The notes beneath the pieces were generated by a model. That model ran no database searches, was not told where the DNA came from, and worked only from the letters and a program-made list of their open reading frames with translations. Made by a program: the position numbers and the translations under genes. Positions 23,270 through 32,861 of a stretch of DNA of 64,000 bases are shown here, piece after piece. The DNA is from Caprella mutica (taxonomy: Eukaryota > Arthropoda > Malacostraca > Amphipoda > Caprellidae): the NCBI GenBank assembly GCA_947561585.1, contig CANNZV010002360.1:113673-177672 (forward strand). The letters run 5' to 3'. How positions within the stretch are numbered: the stretch's first letter is position 1; each line of letters opens with the position of its first letter.

Positions 23270-24805
23270 ATCTTACAATACATAGCTATATTTAGTAGGG
23301 TACCTAAATTACGAATTATCGGTCAGTTTCACATCTTCGGTCATACATATAAGAAAAACGATATTATAATTGTTATTTAATTTTTATTTCAATTGGTATC
23401 CATGATAGGTAGCTACCTACAGGTATCGTGGATACCAATTAAAATAAAATATAACAATTTACCTAAGTACAATATACTTTTTCTTATATGACCGAAGATG
23501 TGAAACTGACCGATAATTCGCAATTTACCCTATACGTATGTAATGAACTAGCTACCTATTGTGTGTACCTACAATCTTGCTATCAAATTCTCAAAACATT
23601 CGGTCGAGGCCGGGTACCTAGGTTAGTAAGTAGTCTTTTATATAATTGCCAGTGCACTTGTTACACAATTATTTATTTCTTCGGATCAAACAAATCGTAT
23701 AAATAGAAATCACTTAGAGGTGGAGAAAATCACAGTAGCTACTCGGGAAAATGATTTAGGTACTCTCGCAGTACTCGGAAAGTGGATGTTTGGGAATTTT
23801 TCAGAAAATTCGGTCACATGGCTTATTTTAACGGTCACTGTCCGGGTACTATGAGTGTCCGAGAACTGTGACGTTCCCCTAAAACATGAAAATTTTACCT
23901 AGGTAATATGACTTAATATTATTTACATAAATAGGAATAATTGATAGTTCTTCTATAGCGAGACTTGGTAGGTAGCCATAGGTAGTAGTTCTGAGCTTAT
24001 CTCATTACCCAACAGATATCTACCTACCTAGAACCTACCTAAAAAGAACTATTAGCTACTGAGTATTAGATAGGTAGTATGTACTTACTTATAGAATGGT
24101 AAAAAATGTTCTTATGTATGATAGTATTGCTGAAAATTCCATCTGATTAGTGTTATAAATATTTTGAAATGAAGCTGTAAAAGAATAAGATGTGGTTATC
24201 TGCTTCCTGGTCGTATACTTTAAATGGATGATGGAGTTAACTGCGATGAATACACAGTGAAGGATATGCTAAATTGAATGTTAGTGACAGTTGTGTTAAA
24301 CAATTCCGACTGTCGCCAGCATTCTTTTGTTTATCCTTCCTATAAATCTTCAGTCTTCTATTTCCCAATGCGCAAACCATATCTACTCATCAAAACTCCA
24401 ATAGCTGCAGAAAAGATACACTCCGATACAAGAGATTGCAATAAGTACCAGCACGTATGTACTCCTATCATTAGCAATAATGAAGTTATACTAGCATATA
24501 TTTTTATTATGAGCAATTGTAAAATAACATTCCCGCAATATCCCTTCGATATTCCCTACCGATGTTCGCAAAATGTCGCCAGGGGATATCGCGAAAATGT
24601 CCGTTTTTGTACTTTTTTTGGGAACATCCCCTGTGAATGTTCCCGGAATATCGGTAGGGAATAAACATCCCCTAACGATGTTCCCGGAACATTCCCTGGG
24701 GATATCCCCAAAAAAGTACAAAAACGGAACATTCTCGCGATATCCCCTGGGAACATCACTGGGACATCGCGGGTATATCCCGGGAAGGTCATTTTGTTGC
24801 CTGGG
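23270..24805 (+). repeat. Duplicated segment, copy A
   Basis: Nearly identical over about 1.5 kb to 32862-34927 (which has an extra 547-bp insertion), starting at ATCTTACAATACATAG. The outer 0.9 kb is present a third time, inverted, at 25762-26639. Differences are single bases and small indels, so the duplication is recent. Confidence 0.9.
23297..23531. mobile_element. Hairpin MITE with AGGGTA ends
   Basis: AATTACGAATTATCGGTCAG, then TTTCACATCTTCGGTCATA on the left, returns inverted as TATGACCGAAGATGTGAAAC, then TGACCGATAATTCGCAATTT. Arms are near 70 bp. A second inverted pair, TTGGTATCCATGATAGGTAG and GGTATCGTGGATACCAA, forms the inner stem. The same element is in copy C, where a hAT-type insertion interrupts it. 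Confidence 0.88.
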
Positions 24806-24809
24806 TTAC

Positions 24810-25755
24810 CTAAGATAGAGCAGGGATAACAGATAACATCATAGGTAACTGGATTTTCTGAAGTTCAAAACTTGAAGACTGCTTTGATTTGGGCATGCAT
24901 TTGAATTTTAATTTTGTCTTGTAAGGAGTTAATTTTCTTACAAAGAACTCTCTTGTGAAATCAAAGCACAAACAAATCTATTTGTATTTGATATCAGAAT
25001 ACGAAAGAGAACATATAAAGTTCAGACTTTTCACACCTAACAATTTTTGGAAATTTTTCTCGTAAAAAAAAGAATCTAACACAACAGTTGAGAGAGGTGT
25101 TAGTACAGTCCCTAAATGAACACTTTTTAACATACAGAACTGTTTATTTCTTCACTTTTGACAGGAAATAGTGAAGAAAGCTAGTAATTATTCAAATGAA
25201 CACTGCCAATGGCGCCGTGCAATCTTGTTTACTCTGTTATGATACACAATAGGGTAACTTTGCTCAACTTTCCCTAAATTCTATGACATCACGACCCAGA
25301 ACTAAGGAAATTCAAAAATAATGGGAGATAACCTACTTCCTATTCTATGTACTGTGAGTGGGTGAGAATGTTGAAACGGGTGACTGGTAGATATGGATTA
25401 GAGATGAACAATAGGAAAATTCCCAAGTTCTCTTGTTTGATGTCGTGAGAAAAGTCTAACAAATAAAGGGAATGTAAGTGATGTAGGAGGCGCGATATAC
25501 GGGTGTGAGGGTGCAGACTGCTGAGTACGAGATATATTTATTGAGGTTAGGAATGCGAAAAAAAATTTGGCCGGTGCAAGTTATGTAGAGTGCACAAAGT
25601 GGACGAGGGGCCTTTTATTTTGGAGTATTGGGAGTTGGAGAAGAAAAATAAGGCCAGTAGTGGAATTAAAGAGACCTAGACAGGAGAAGGAAAGTTTTTT
25701 GTTCAAAGGTTTAGATGAGAGGGAGAGAAAAAAGAGTTGGGCATGAATTGTGGAA
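24810..25755. other. Spacer between CCCAG elements, no gene seen
   Basis: AT-rich with one diverged repeat (25270-25375, shared with 12865-12985). No coding or RNA feature could be supported. Confidence 0.5.
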
Positions 25756-25761
25756 GCATAG

Positions 25762-26639
25762 CCCAGGAAACAAAATGACCTTCCCGGGATATCCCCGCGA
25801 TATTCCCTTCCAATGTCCCCGTGATGTTCCCAGGGGATTATCGCGAGAATGTCCGTTTTTGTATTTTTTTGGGGGATATCCCCAGGGAATGCTCCGGGAA
25901 TATCGTTAGGGGATGTTTATTCCTTACCGATATTCCGTGAACATTCCCTGGGGATGTTTCCCAAAAAAGTACAAAAACGGATATTTTCGCGATATCCGAC
26001 ATTTTAGGAACATCGGTAGGGAATATCGCGGGAAGGTTATTTAACAATTGCTCATAATAAAAATATATGCTAGTATAACTTGCTAATGATTAGCAGTACA
26101 TACGTGCAGGTACTTATGCATCACTTGTATTGGAGTGAATCTTTTTTGTAGCTATTGGAGTTTTTGATGAGTAGATATGGTTTGCGCATTGGGAAAATAG
26201 AAGACTGAAGATTTATAGGAAGGGATAAACATAAGAATGCTGGCGACAGTCGGAATTTTTTAACACAACTGTCACTAAATTCAATTTAGCATATCCTTCA
26301 CTGTGTTTTCACCGCAGTTAACTCCATCAGCCATGTGTAAAGTATACGACCAGCTTAAGCAGATAATCCCATCATATTCTTTTACAGCTTCATTTCAAAA
26401 CATTTTTAACACTAATCAGATGGAATTTTCAGCAATACTATCATACATAGGAACATTTTTACCATTCTATAAGTAAGTACATATTACCTACCTAATACTC
26501 AGTAATAGTTTTATTTATGTAGGTTTTAGGTAGGTAGATATTTGTTAGGCAATGAGGTAAGCACATAACTACTACCTATGGTTACCTACAAAGTCTCGCT
26601 ATAGAATAACTATCAATTATTCCTATTTATGTAAATAAT
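25762..26639 (-). mobile_element. CCCAG element arm B, inverted and truncated copy
   Basis: Starts CCCAGGAAACAAAATGACC with the same CCCGCGATATTCC subterminal repeats and then runs as the reverse complement of 23.9-24.8 kb. It stops abruptly at GTAAATAAT, where the CCCAGCAAACA element begins. Together with copy C it makes inverted outer arms around that element. Confidence 0.85.
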
Positions 26640-27088
26640 CCCAGCAAACAGTGGTACATCTAGCCAATGTCTAAATGATGCAGGCATCCGACCTTAGCCA
26701 GCATCGGCCAACATTCGTTTACCATCTTGCAGTTACTGAAAGACGTCGGCAAGATGCTGGGTCAACGTACCCGTGCAACCAGGCCAATGTCGGCAAAGTG
26801 TCGGGGTGCAGTCATCATTTAGTTGATGGCTAGTATCGGTACAACGATGTTTGCCAGGATCTTTTAGATGGCGGCTAGTAGTTGCATAAAGATTTCGAAA
26901 ATAAAATTGCCTAAATTTGGAATATTACAAATTATAACTATTGGATAATGTTCCATATGTATATTATAATGACTTCTGAAATTAAATAAAATTTATAAAG
27001 AAAAGGCAAATGAAATAATACAGCAGATATCTTTTAAATTTATTTCACACATCTTATCCACTTCTGTTTCGTGTTAAAGCCTCTCTTT

Positions 27089-27273
27089 CTACGGAACAAA
27101 TGCTTTGGCATCAGAGTGTAGAAATTCCTTGATGGCCTTCTCCACCAAAGCCTTCAACTTGGTCCTATTATAAGGATGAACCCCCCTCGTACGTATTTGG
27201 GTGCTAGGGAAGCATATCTAACCCTTGGAACAGCCTGACCTGTATGCTGCTTCTTCGCACGAACCTCAAAGAT
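27089..27273 (-). pseudogene. Coding-like segment with one frameshift, unknown product
   Basis: On the minus strand one frame reads EVRAKKQHTGQAVPRVRYAS, then LAPKYVRGG. After a G-run at 27181-27187 (plus-strand C-run) a shifted frame continues VHPYNRTKLKALVEKAIKEF, then LHSDAKAFVP and TAG. A one-base length error in the homopolymer would join them. The start may follow an acceptor before 27273. The composition looks protein-like but no family is recognised. It could be an assembly error in a real last exon or a decayed one. Confidence 0.35.
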
Positions 27274-27534
27274 TCATTTTCGAATTTAGTCCTGCGGGAA
27301 CGAATAAAATTGTATAGGATATAAATTTGTAGAGAAATTAACATTATTATTTGTAAAAATTTGGTACCGAAGTCATTTTTGCAGATATAAATTTCTACAG
27401 TACAATGACAATTTTAAATCGTCCTTTCAGCACATTCAATTTCAGAAAAGAAATATCCAAACAGCAATACCCATCACACTACTCTTCATCACTATTTCTG
27501 AGTATCGCTATCTATCACTTTTGTATTTACTTAC

Positions 27535-27925
27535 CTCTTGTCAGTAGTGATTCTCTCGTGCCTCTTAGGTCTGCTTTCCATCTGAATAGGTCTCACGCTC
27601 TTGCCAGTAATTGCATTCACAGTTGGAGATCTTCTGAGTTAACTCGCTGAAGTCAGAGGAAGAGAAATGAAATTGAGAATTTGAACAAGTTGATGAATAA
27701 GTTATAAGCAAATCCCTTATAAATAATTAATTAATTGTATCTAAAAATTCACGGTTCCCTCATAAATATAATCTGCCAATTGGATTACTGTAAAGACCAG
27801 GAGCTCAACTATCACTGTTCTCACCTGTTCTGTCTCAGTGCATTCATGAAAAACATAGATGCCAGTATTGTTCCTGTCTTTCTCATCATTCATCAAGACT
27901 TTGAATTTACTTCAGCGTCTTCAGT
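27535..27925 (-). CDS. Two coding-like exons, unknown product
   Basis: Minus strand. The segment from about 27910 down to 27825 reads SKFKVLMNDEKDRNNTGIYV, then FHECTETEQ, and ends at a good GTGAGA donor. An acceptor (ACTCAG) at 27634-27635 opens KISNCECNYWQERETYSDGK, then QT and a stop in the matching phase. In another frame the same exon stays open to a GTAAGT donor at 27533-27534. The cysteine pair CEC and the two donors suggest a real transcript, perhaps the 3' part of the gene whose first exons are at 28645-30653, but the linking splice is not established. Confidence 0.3.
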
Positions 27926-28127
27926 AATATGAAGTCAGCGAAGTTTGCCTGATGGATGAAACAATAATCATTAATAAATTGTTGCAGAAGTGGTCTAATA
28001 TACCTCGTATAAACTATACAAAAAATAAAAGCTATTGATGTAACTAGCATATAATTATAGACTATTAATAAATTATTTCTCAATATTTATTCAAATAGAA
28101 AGTTAGAAGTTGCAAGTGATAAATAAT

Positions 28128-28530
28128 TTTAGGTTTAACGTCTGCTCCGACCATTTCTGGTCATATCACTGACTTCGAAAGTGAACAAGTACAAGGGACT
28201 AGAAGAAGCAGTCAGAAAGGACAGTGGCTACATGAGCAAAGTCATCATGTCATTTACCACCGTCGATAACATTGCTCAATGCTCATGGATGCAGAAAAGC
28301 TAATCCGTGAATACAGCCACTTACCAAGGAATGTGACGAAAATAGACATAAGAATCTGTGACTGAACTCACGGATGGAGGAGTAAAATGCAAAGGTGATA
28401 GTAAATGAAGCCTACCTAACACAAAATTTAAGACCTTGTAGTTGAAGAGCATAATTTTAGAGCTATACTTCTTTTCTTCCATTCACTACAACCAGCTTTA
28501 AGATAGATCTCCTGGGGAGCATAAAGGTTA
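28128..28530 (-). repeat. Shared interspersed core repeat, copy 2
   Basis: Inverted relative to copy 1. It begins GTTTAACGTCTGCTCC, contains CCAAGGAATGTGACGA and CTTGTAGTTGAAGAGCATAA, and ends CTCCTGGGGAGCA, a tail it shares with copy 3. No tandem arms flank it, so it is a truncated or armless copy. It sits between coding-like exons. Confidence 0.8.
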
Positions 28531-28644
28531 TCGAAAGCATGCCAGCACACGGTAATGTAGTCAATGCACCACCTTCTTTACCTGTTAAGAAAACTCTCAA
28601 TCTTCTTTCCTCAAAGCTTCTGATCGCAGAAAGAGTTCCTAGAG

Positions 28645-30653
28645 TTACGTCACTCCCTCCATATTGAGAGTGGAGATCTCAAAGACCTTCTCTCCCTTGC
28701 GGTCAATCTCTGCAATGTGAGCGTACATTTCGATCTGCTCTTCCTTCATGTGATCCAGAGTGATGACGTCACACATTTTGCACACGATGTACTTGGCTGA
28801 AAAGACAAAGAAATTATTAACCAAAACAGTACCTATGGAAAAAAGGCTATCTGTTCAAATAACCAAAAGTCAAAAGTTATGAGTTGATTATACATATCAT
28901 TCAAAATTTTAATTAATTATATAAGATATTTTTAAGATCAACTTCGCATATCACTCACAAGAACATGTGATATATTCAAAGTGAACCTTGCATGTAATAC
29001 AGTAAAATTCCTCTATAGTGAATGTAGATTCCTGAGTGAAAGAACTACCCCAATTAGAGAACAAATTTTCTTTAATCTACCATAAATAGCCATCAATTTT
29101 AGAAAACTAAAGGCCCTTCATTGCAGACTAAGATTTTAAAAGTTTGTACCATGCAAATTCTTGAATTTATACATATATTCAAAGTTCTTACATTAAAGTT
29201 TATTACTTTATATGCAAGTTATTCAATGTCGGATCTTCATTATCTAGAGTTAAATGAATGATGAAGACACACCTGCATTGGGATATCCACAGAGGAGTAG
29301 TCAGCATAGACAGGTTCTGGCTCACCTCCTCCTAGAAGACAAAAGAGTTCTTCTTGCCAATCTTCACTGACACCAAGCAGTCCATGGCTATTCCTTTGAG
29401 GGATTTCTGACAGAAGAGTGCCTGCATACCTCATCAGCTTGATGTCGTCAGCAGCTAACTATAAAGGAAAAAGTTGGTATCAGTATTATGGAACAGTCAT
29501 CAAAACTTAACAACAATCATCTTATAGCTATTTGTCAAAAAGAAGATAATCACAACTTTGCAAGCTTGAGAATAAAGTAATGCAGCTAGTTATATGAAAT
29601 ATATTTACAATCATTCTTAACTTTACATGAGAAATTAATTTCCAAACAATTTCTATAAATTATGACCATAAATTTGGATTGAACTATCCTAATAAAATTA
29701 TCTCCATTTCACACAATTAATTCATTTAATTGCACACTATCAATACTGTACATTGTTATTGTCATGTAAATGTATTATCAACTTCATTAATTTTCAAAAT
29801 AAGTACAATCCTTTTTTAGTCATTTGATGGATACTGTATTTCTTTATCTATAGTTAGCAAGCTAGCTGTATCTCCAAAACTTATGCAATAACTACATGTA
29901 AATATAGGAATTAATTACAAAATAGTATCTAAGATCTTGCACAGATATATTTCCCCTGAAAAAACATTTCTATATATCTTTGGTGACATTGACACACTTT
30001 GCAAACTGGTATATTACTAATATTAGCAGTACAATCTTTGCTAACAATAGCCTTAATTATTAGCAAAGATTTCAGAGTTGTGCTTAAAGAAATACCTAAA
30101 ATTGGCAAAAAATGCATAATTTCTATGCATCCAGTAGGCAGTACCTAGTGTTAACCATCAATTTTTTTTGACTATTTCTTTATAATTTAAAATATTTATG
30201 AATTATGGTGAAGTATTCAATCATACAGTCACAGATACTTATTAGTAACCTGGTGCTCACTAGTACACTGAGACAGTGTACCTCTGGTTGATTGATAATA
30301 GGCCATGTTTCAGAGGCTGGAAAATTGTAAGCCAATTTTTGAGCCAACATTTCAATAAAATTCTGAGCCAAGCCAATTAGAATTTGGCTCATATTTTGAA
30401 GATTTCAAACAAAAATTAATATGGGAACATAGGAATTAATTCAAAATTTAAAGCCAATTAATTGGCTTTAACTGACATACTCTGTAACATGGATAATAGG
30501 CTATATTAATTATTATTAATTAGGTTAAGCCTTCAGATAGGCATTATAACTAGTGTTGCTGTAAGCTGGTATAAGTCAACAAAAAAAAAGCTGTAGACAT
30601 TTTCCTTACTTTGGCTAATCTTCCAAGGCTCCAATTGTCCAACATTTTTCCTC
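28645..30653 (-). CDS. Small three-exon gene, about 106 residues, unknown family
   Basis: Minus-strand CDS join 30645-30610, 29458-29326 and 28796-28645. Exon 1 follows an ATTTTAG acceptor at 30654-30655 (so a 5' untranslated exon is likely), has the start ATG at 30645-30643, encodes MLDNWSLGRLAK and ends at GTAAGG. Exon 2 begins after CCTTTATAG and reads LAADDIKLMRYAGTLLSEIP, then QRNSHGLLGVSEDWQEELFC, LLGG. Exon 3 begins after TCTTTTCAG and reads AKYIVCKMCDVITLDHMKEE, then QIEMYAHIAEIDRKGEKVFE, ISTLNMEGVT and TAA. All phases fit. A second donor at 29271-29272 would add GEPEPVYADYSSVDIPMQ but breaks the phase to exon 3, so it may mark an alternative splice. CKMC could bind metal. I do not recognise the family. 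Probably soluble, with no signal peptide or membrane segment. It lies inside the CCCAGCAAACA element. Confidence 0.6.
30280..30500. repeat. Interspersed repeat with AAGCCAATTAATTGGCTTTA
   Basis: The words GGGAACATAGGAATTAATTC, AAGCCAATTAATTGGCTTTA and ACTGACATACTCTGTAAC recur, inverted, at 45200-45320 and in part at 43490-43870. It is an old dispersed repeat within the first intron of the small minus-strand gene. Confidence 0.7.
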
Positions 30654-30989
30654 CTAAAATAACTATTAAAATTAATGGTATTATTAATATATACTATCAT
30701 TAATTAGCAATTACTAATACTATATAGGAATATATACTAAAAAGTCCTCTGAATGAGTCTGCACTGACAGACTCCAAAATATAGTTTCTTGTCATGTCAG
30801 AGACTCAGAGGAATTTTTGCTATTTATTCCTATAAGGCTATTACCAAAAATTTTACTCATTATTTTAGCATGAAAAATGTTGGAGAATTAGGTGGCCAAA
30901 ATTAAGAAAAATTGATATCTTTTCTCCAGGTTCTTAAAAAATCAGAAGTCTGAGAAGAGTAAAGAGTTCACAGTTCAGTGCACAAATAC

Positions 30990-31600
30990 CTACCTAGCTA
31001 CAGTCTACAGAGTACAAACTAGACTTCATGAACATCAGATTACAGTTAGCCGTTAGGTACAGCAACAATAATAATGTCTAGGTACCTTAAGGGTTCAACC
31101 TAGGTTATTTACGTTATTAATGATAATTTGACCCTAGCCCCTACTCCTAGGTACCTACGGTAAGGTACCTAATATTATATTAGCAATCAAGCAGAGTATA
31201 TTTGGCTGACATTATGTCGACGATGAATCGATGATATCATAATGAGACCCAAATTTATCATCAAACAAATAAGCTACATAGGTACAATTTGGCATGACAC
31301 TTCATAAAATACTATATCGCCGACGGATAGCATATCTAAGTAGTACCTAGGTAATGATTTTCATTATAGCCTAAATTAAAATGAAAGATACCTAACGGAT
31401 ATTGAAGGTATCTAAACTCAAGACCTAGTGGCCATAGCCTACATGCTAGGTAGGTATAGAATAATAGAGGTAGGTACTTTAGTTAGGTACCTTAATTTTA
31501 AAAATTGAAATATCTAGGTACCTATCTAGGAACTTACCTATTTGTGTTAGGTAGAAGAACTGGGTTGATAATTCTCTTTGGCTCTAATACACTTTTTATA
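30990..31600. repeat. TAGGTA/TACCTA-rich low-complexity stretch
   Basis: Dense occurrences of TAGGTACCTA, ACCTACCTAG and similar palindromic hexamers on both strands. The same composition is found at 22900-23270 and 24000-24090. There is no fixed period. Downstream to 32560 the DNA is AT-rich with no gene seen. Confidence 0.6.
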
Positions 31601-32861
31601 TTTCGATAAAATGGGTACCTAATTATAAATCATACGAAATGCAATCAGACTGATTAACAAATTTATGGTAGTAGGTACATATTAAATATTAAACTGGCGT
31701 ATAACAGATTTAGACTGACGTTGGACTGACGCTACATATAGTATACACTGGTGCTGCGCTCGCATTGTTCCAATAATGTCGACGCTCAAAGTTCACGATA
31801 ACTAATTCTAGGTATATATAGATAGCATTATTTTCATCCAGTTACCAAAGTTCTTAATTAATAATTTTAATCAATAAACTAAATCTGAGATCGAGTTTCC
31901 CAAAAATATTTAAATCATCGATATCAATATAGTTAATTGGTCTTTTTAAAAGAACGTTCTGGATATATATAATTCACTATGCGGCAAATGTTTGTGATAT
32001 ACCTACGTCAAAAATTAATGTTTTTTATGAAAAAGTTCGTAATATGAACGGAAAGAATTAATATATCACGAAATATTATGTAAGGAGTAACTAAAATGTA
32101 TATGTATACTTGTTACCGTGCACTGTACATATAGGTTCAATTGATTTAATGATTTTTCATTTTCAATATTATTACCTAGGCTAATTCAAACTCGTTATGA
32201 TTTATAATTGATAGTATAATAAATAATGGAACGAAACACGTAACTCTATTTAATATTTAAAAATATATTTTTTACATTGCTACATTGGTTACATAATTTT
32301 TTTGCACAGTTTTTATATTTCTAAATTCTTTTACATATTTTTTAAATAAATATTTTAATATTTTAAATAAATAATAAATATAAAAAAACTTCTAGTGTAA
32401 TTTTGTACCTAATATTTTACAAAAAAAATTAGATAAATTTTTTACAATATTTTTTCTTCAAATATCTAGCCTTCTATTTATATAATTTACTTTTGATACC
32501 CCATAAATTTTAATACGGAAGTACACTAGTAGTTATATAATGGAAAGCGGCCTGAAACATACAGTATAATAGGTATAAACCGGCTATAATTATAGATGTT
32601 TTGCCAACATCGTGCCAACACTTGATATCCATCAAGCGGCCGATTGTTGGGTATTGACATCGTGCCGACAAATAATATTAATCTGTCGGCCGACTGTTGT
32701 AGGAACGACGTCCTGCCGACAAATAATATCCATCCGACGGCCGTATGTTGTGTAGCCGACGTTGTGCCGATGTCGAAATGAATCAATTTGCCGATGCACG
32801 ACGTTGCCATAAGGTTACCGATGCACGCCAGCATACGGCCGACGTTGCAATGTTTGCTGGG

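Larger units (their letters stand above)
21193..24805. mobile_element. CCCAG-ended element A, 3.6 kb
   Basis: The left end is CCCAGGTAACATTGCGATG and the inverted right end is CCCAGGCAACAAAATGACC. The 2-bp flanks match (TT at 21191-21192 and TT at 24806-24807). Both ends are followed inward by 100-250 bp of imperfect palindromic repeats built from GATATTCCCGCGATAT and GGGAATGTTCCCGG. The interior is AT-rich and TAGGTA-rich, with a hairpin MITE at 23297-23531. No transposase frame is visible. The right 1.5 kb recurs at 25762-26639 (inverted) and 32862-34927 (direct). Confidence 0.6.
26640..32861. mobile_element. Putative 6.2-kb CCCAGCAAACA-ended element carrying a spliced gene
   Basis: The left end CCCAGCAAACAGTGG and the inverted right end CCCAGCAAACATTGC are matched. 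Flanks are AT (26638-26639) and AT (32862-32863). Both subterminal regions (26650-26880 and 32590-32850) are rich in GTCGGC and GCCAATGTCGGC words in opposite orientation. The interior holds a small minus-strand gene, other coding-like exons, one copy of the core repeat and a TAGGTA-rich stretch. Alternatively the two ends could belong to two partial elements. Confidence 0.5.

Noticed and set aside
24278..24818. Overlapping open frames on both strands rich in P, G and N (GISPKKYKNGTFSRYP-like)
   Set aside because: They coincide with the palindromic CCCGCGATATTCC subterminal repeats, differ by frameshifts between copies A, B and C, and match no family.
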